NCBI GenBank assembly: GCA_005878635.1
Contig: VBLS01000192.1
Coordinates: 1-7,171, forward strand
DNA: 7,171 nucleotides
DNA from: Methanobacteriota archaeon
Lineage (GTDB): Archaea > Thermoplasmatota > Thermoplasmata > RBG-16-68-12
Reading direction: 5' to 3'
The notes under the pieces are model-generated. The model searched no databases and was not told the DNA's origin. It worked only from the letters and a program-made list of their open reading frames with translations. This document shows, piece by piece, positions 6,562 through 7,171 of the stretch (position 1 is its first letter; the number at the start of each line of letters is the position of its first letter). A program made the translations under genes and the position numbers.

Positions 6562-7171
6562 TCGGACGGGCCTCGCGGAAGCGGTTCGCAAGATTTGGGT
6601 CGTCACCGGCCTGACCTTACGGTATTTGTTGGGGACGCGACGGATCATCGCGATGGCCCTGCTCTCCGCGGTGCCACTAATTCTCGCGGTGGGACTGGCG
6701 GCGGCTCGCGTCGCAAGTTTCGACGTCCTGCAGCTCTTCCAAGCCGTGATGGTGCCGCTCTTCCTCCAGGTCGTCCTCATCTTCGTGACCTTAGTAAACG
6801 CGACCTCCCTCATTCGGGAGGAAATCGACGACAACACGCTTCCGTTCCTCCTGACCCGCCCGATCTCGAAGCCTGCGATCGCGACGTACAAGTATCTCGG
6901 CTACCTCGCCGCGGTTCTGATCCTGCTGGTCCCCCCGCTGGTCGTGGCGTACGGCGTGACCGAGGCGTACGGCGGGTTTTCGTTCGCCACCGACCTCGAT
7001 GTGCTAGGAGGGTTCCTCCTCGTGACGATCCTCGGGAGTGCAGGCTACGGGGGCCTCTTCCTCTTCATCTCGGTCCTCGTCCGTAAGCCGCTCGCGGTCG
7101 GCCTGCTCATCGGCTTCGTCTGGGAGTCGATCGTGGGATCGATTCCGGGGGACGTCCCGAAACTCAGCGTC
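6558..7171 (+). CDS. ABC-2 type transporter permease (permease 2), runs off the window; apparent frameshift near its start
   Basis: From about base 6560 to the window end the frame read as GAT at 6560 is open and encodes a hydrophobic protein. It begins LAEAVRKIWVVTGLTLRYLL and continues with TM1 from IIAMALL, TM2 around VMVPLFLQVV, then EEIDDNTLPFLLTRPI and YKYLGY, the same cytoplasmic motif as in permease 1. TM3 and TM4 follow, and the visible end, WESIVGSIPGD, is typical of this permease group. The natural start is GTG 6558, which overlaps the ATPase 2 stop as GTGA. In that frame, however, translation ends at TGA 6612-6614 after 18 codons. One extra base, for instance a fourth G in the run 6568-6570, would join GTG to the conserved frame. 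Otherwise the first usable starts are TTG 6626, TTG 6629 or ATG 6653, which lose the conserved N-terminal segment. The family is certain; the start is not. Confidence 0.8.

Noticed and set aside
6595..7086. 163-residue plus-strand frame overlapping permease 2
   Set aside because: It is Arg/Pro/Gly-rich without hydrophobic helices; the frame one base over gives a clear ABC-2 permease.

Overview
This is a GC-rich window (well over 60% G+C by eye) with mostly G/C third codon positions. It most resembles an archaeal chromosome, perhaps a GC-rich member of Thermoplasmatota. The lineage is inference, resting on three things: an AT-rich TATA-like box about 28 bases upstream of an ATG (typical of leaderless archaeal transcripts), a membrane-anchored surface protein dense in N-glycosylation sequons, and tandem ABC-2 transporter genes of a style I associate with that group. 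No rRNA, tRNA, CRISPR array or insertion sequence was seen.

Layout. Bases 2-307 are the 3' end of a dienelactone hydrolase family gene (+). A short intergenic region carries a GC-rich hairpin and a TATA-like box. It is followed by a 154-residue helix-hairpin-helix DNA glycosylase of the 3-methyladenine glycosylase I (Tag) type (461-925, +). It converges on a stand-alone FAD-dependent pyridine nucleotide-disulfide oxidoreductase (1029-2459, -) that retains the redox CxxxxC and the His-Glu dyad. Upstream of that gene lies a 382-base region whose main content is a 64-codon fragment resembling the C-terminal end of ketopantoate reductase (2532-2726, +), probably a relic.

From 2842 to the window end is one tightly packed plus-strand operon. 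It encodes a secreted, C-terminally membrane-anchored protein with eleven N-X-S/T sequons, ATPase 1, ABC-2 permease 1, ATPase 2 and ABC-2 permease 2 (cut by the window end). The junctions are an 11-base overlap, a stop directly abutting an ATG, an ATGA overlap and a GTGA overlap. The genes are therefore almost certainly co-transcribed and translationally coupled. Together they would form one heteromeric or two paralogous membrane transporters, with the anchored glycoprotein as a likely extracellular partner. The substrate cannot be read from the sequence.

Main points for a second look: the apparent one-base frameshift just after the start of permease 2, the ketopantoate reductase relic, the Tag-like protein lacking the canonical catalytic Glu and zinc ligands, the atypical cofactor-binding motifs of the flavoprotein, and the sequon-rich protein leading the transporter operon.
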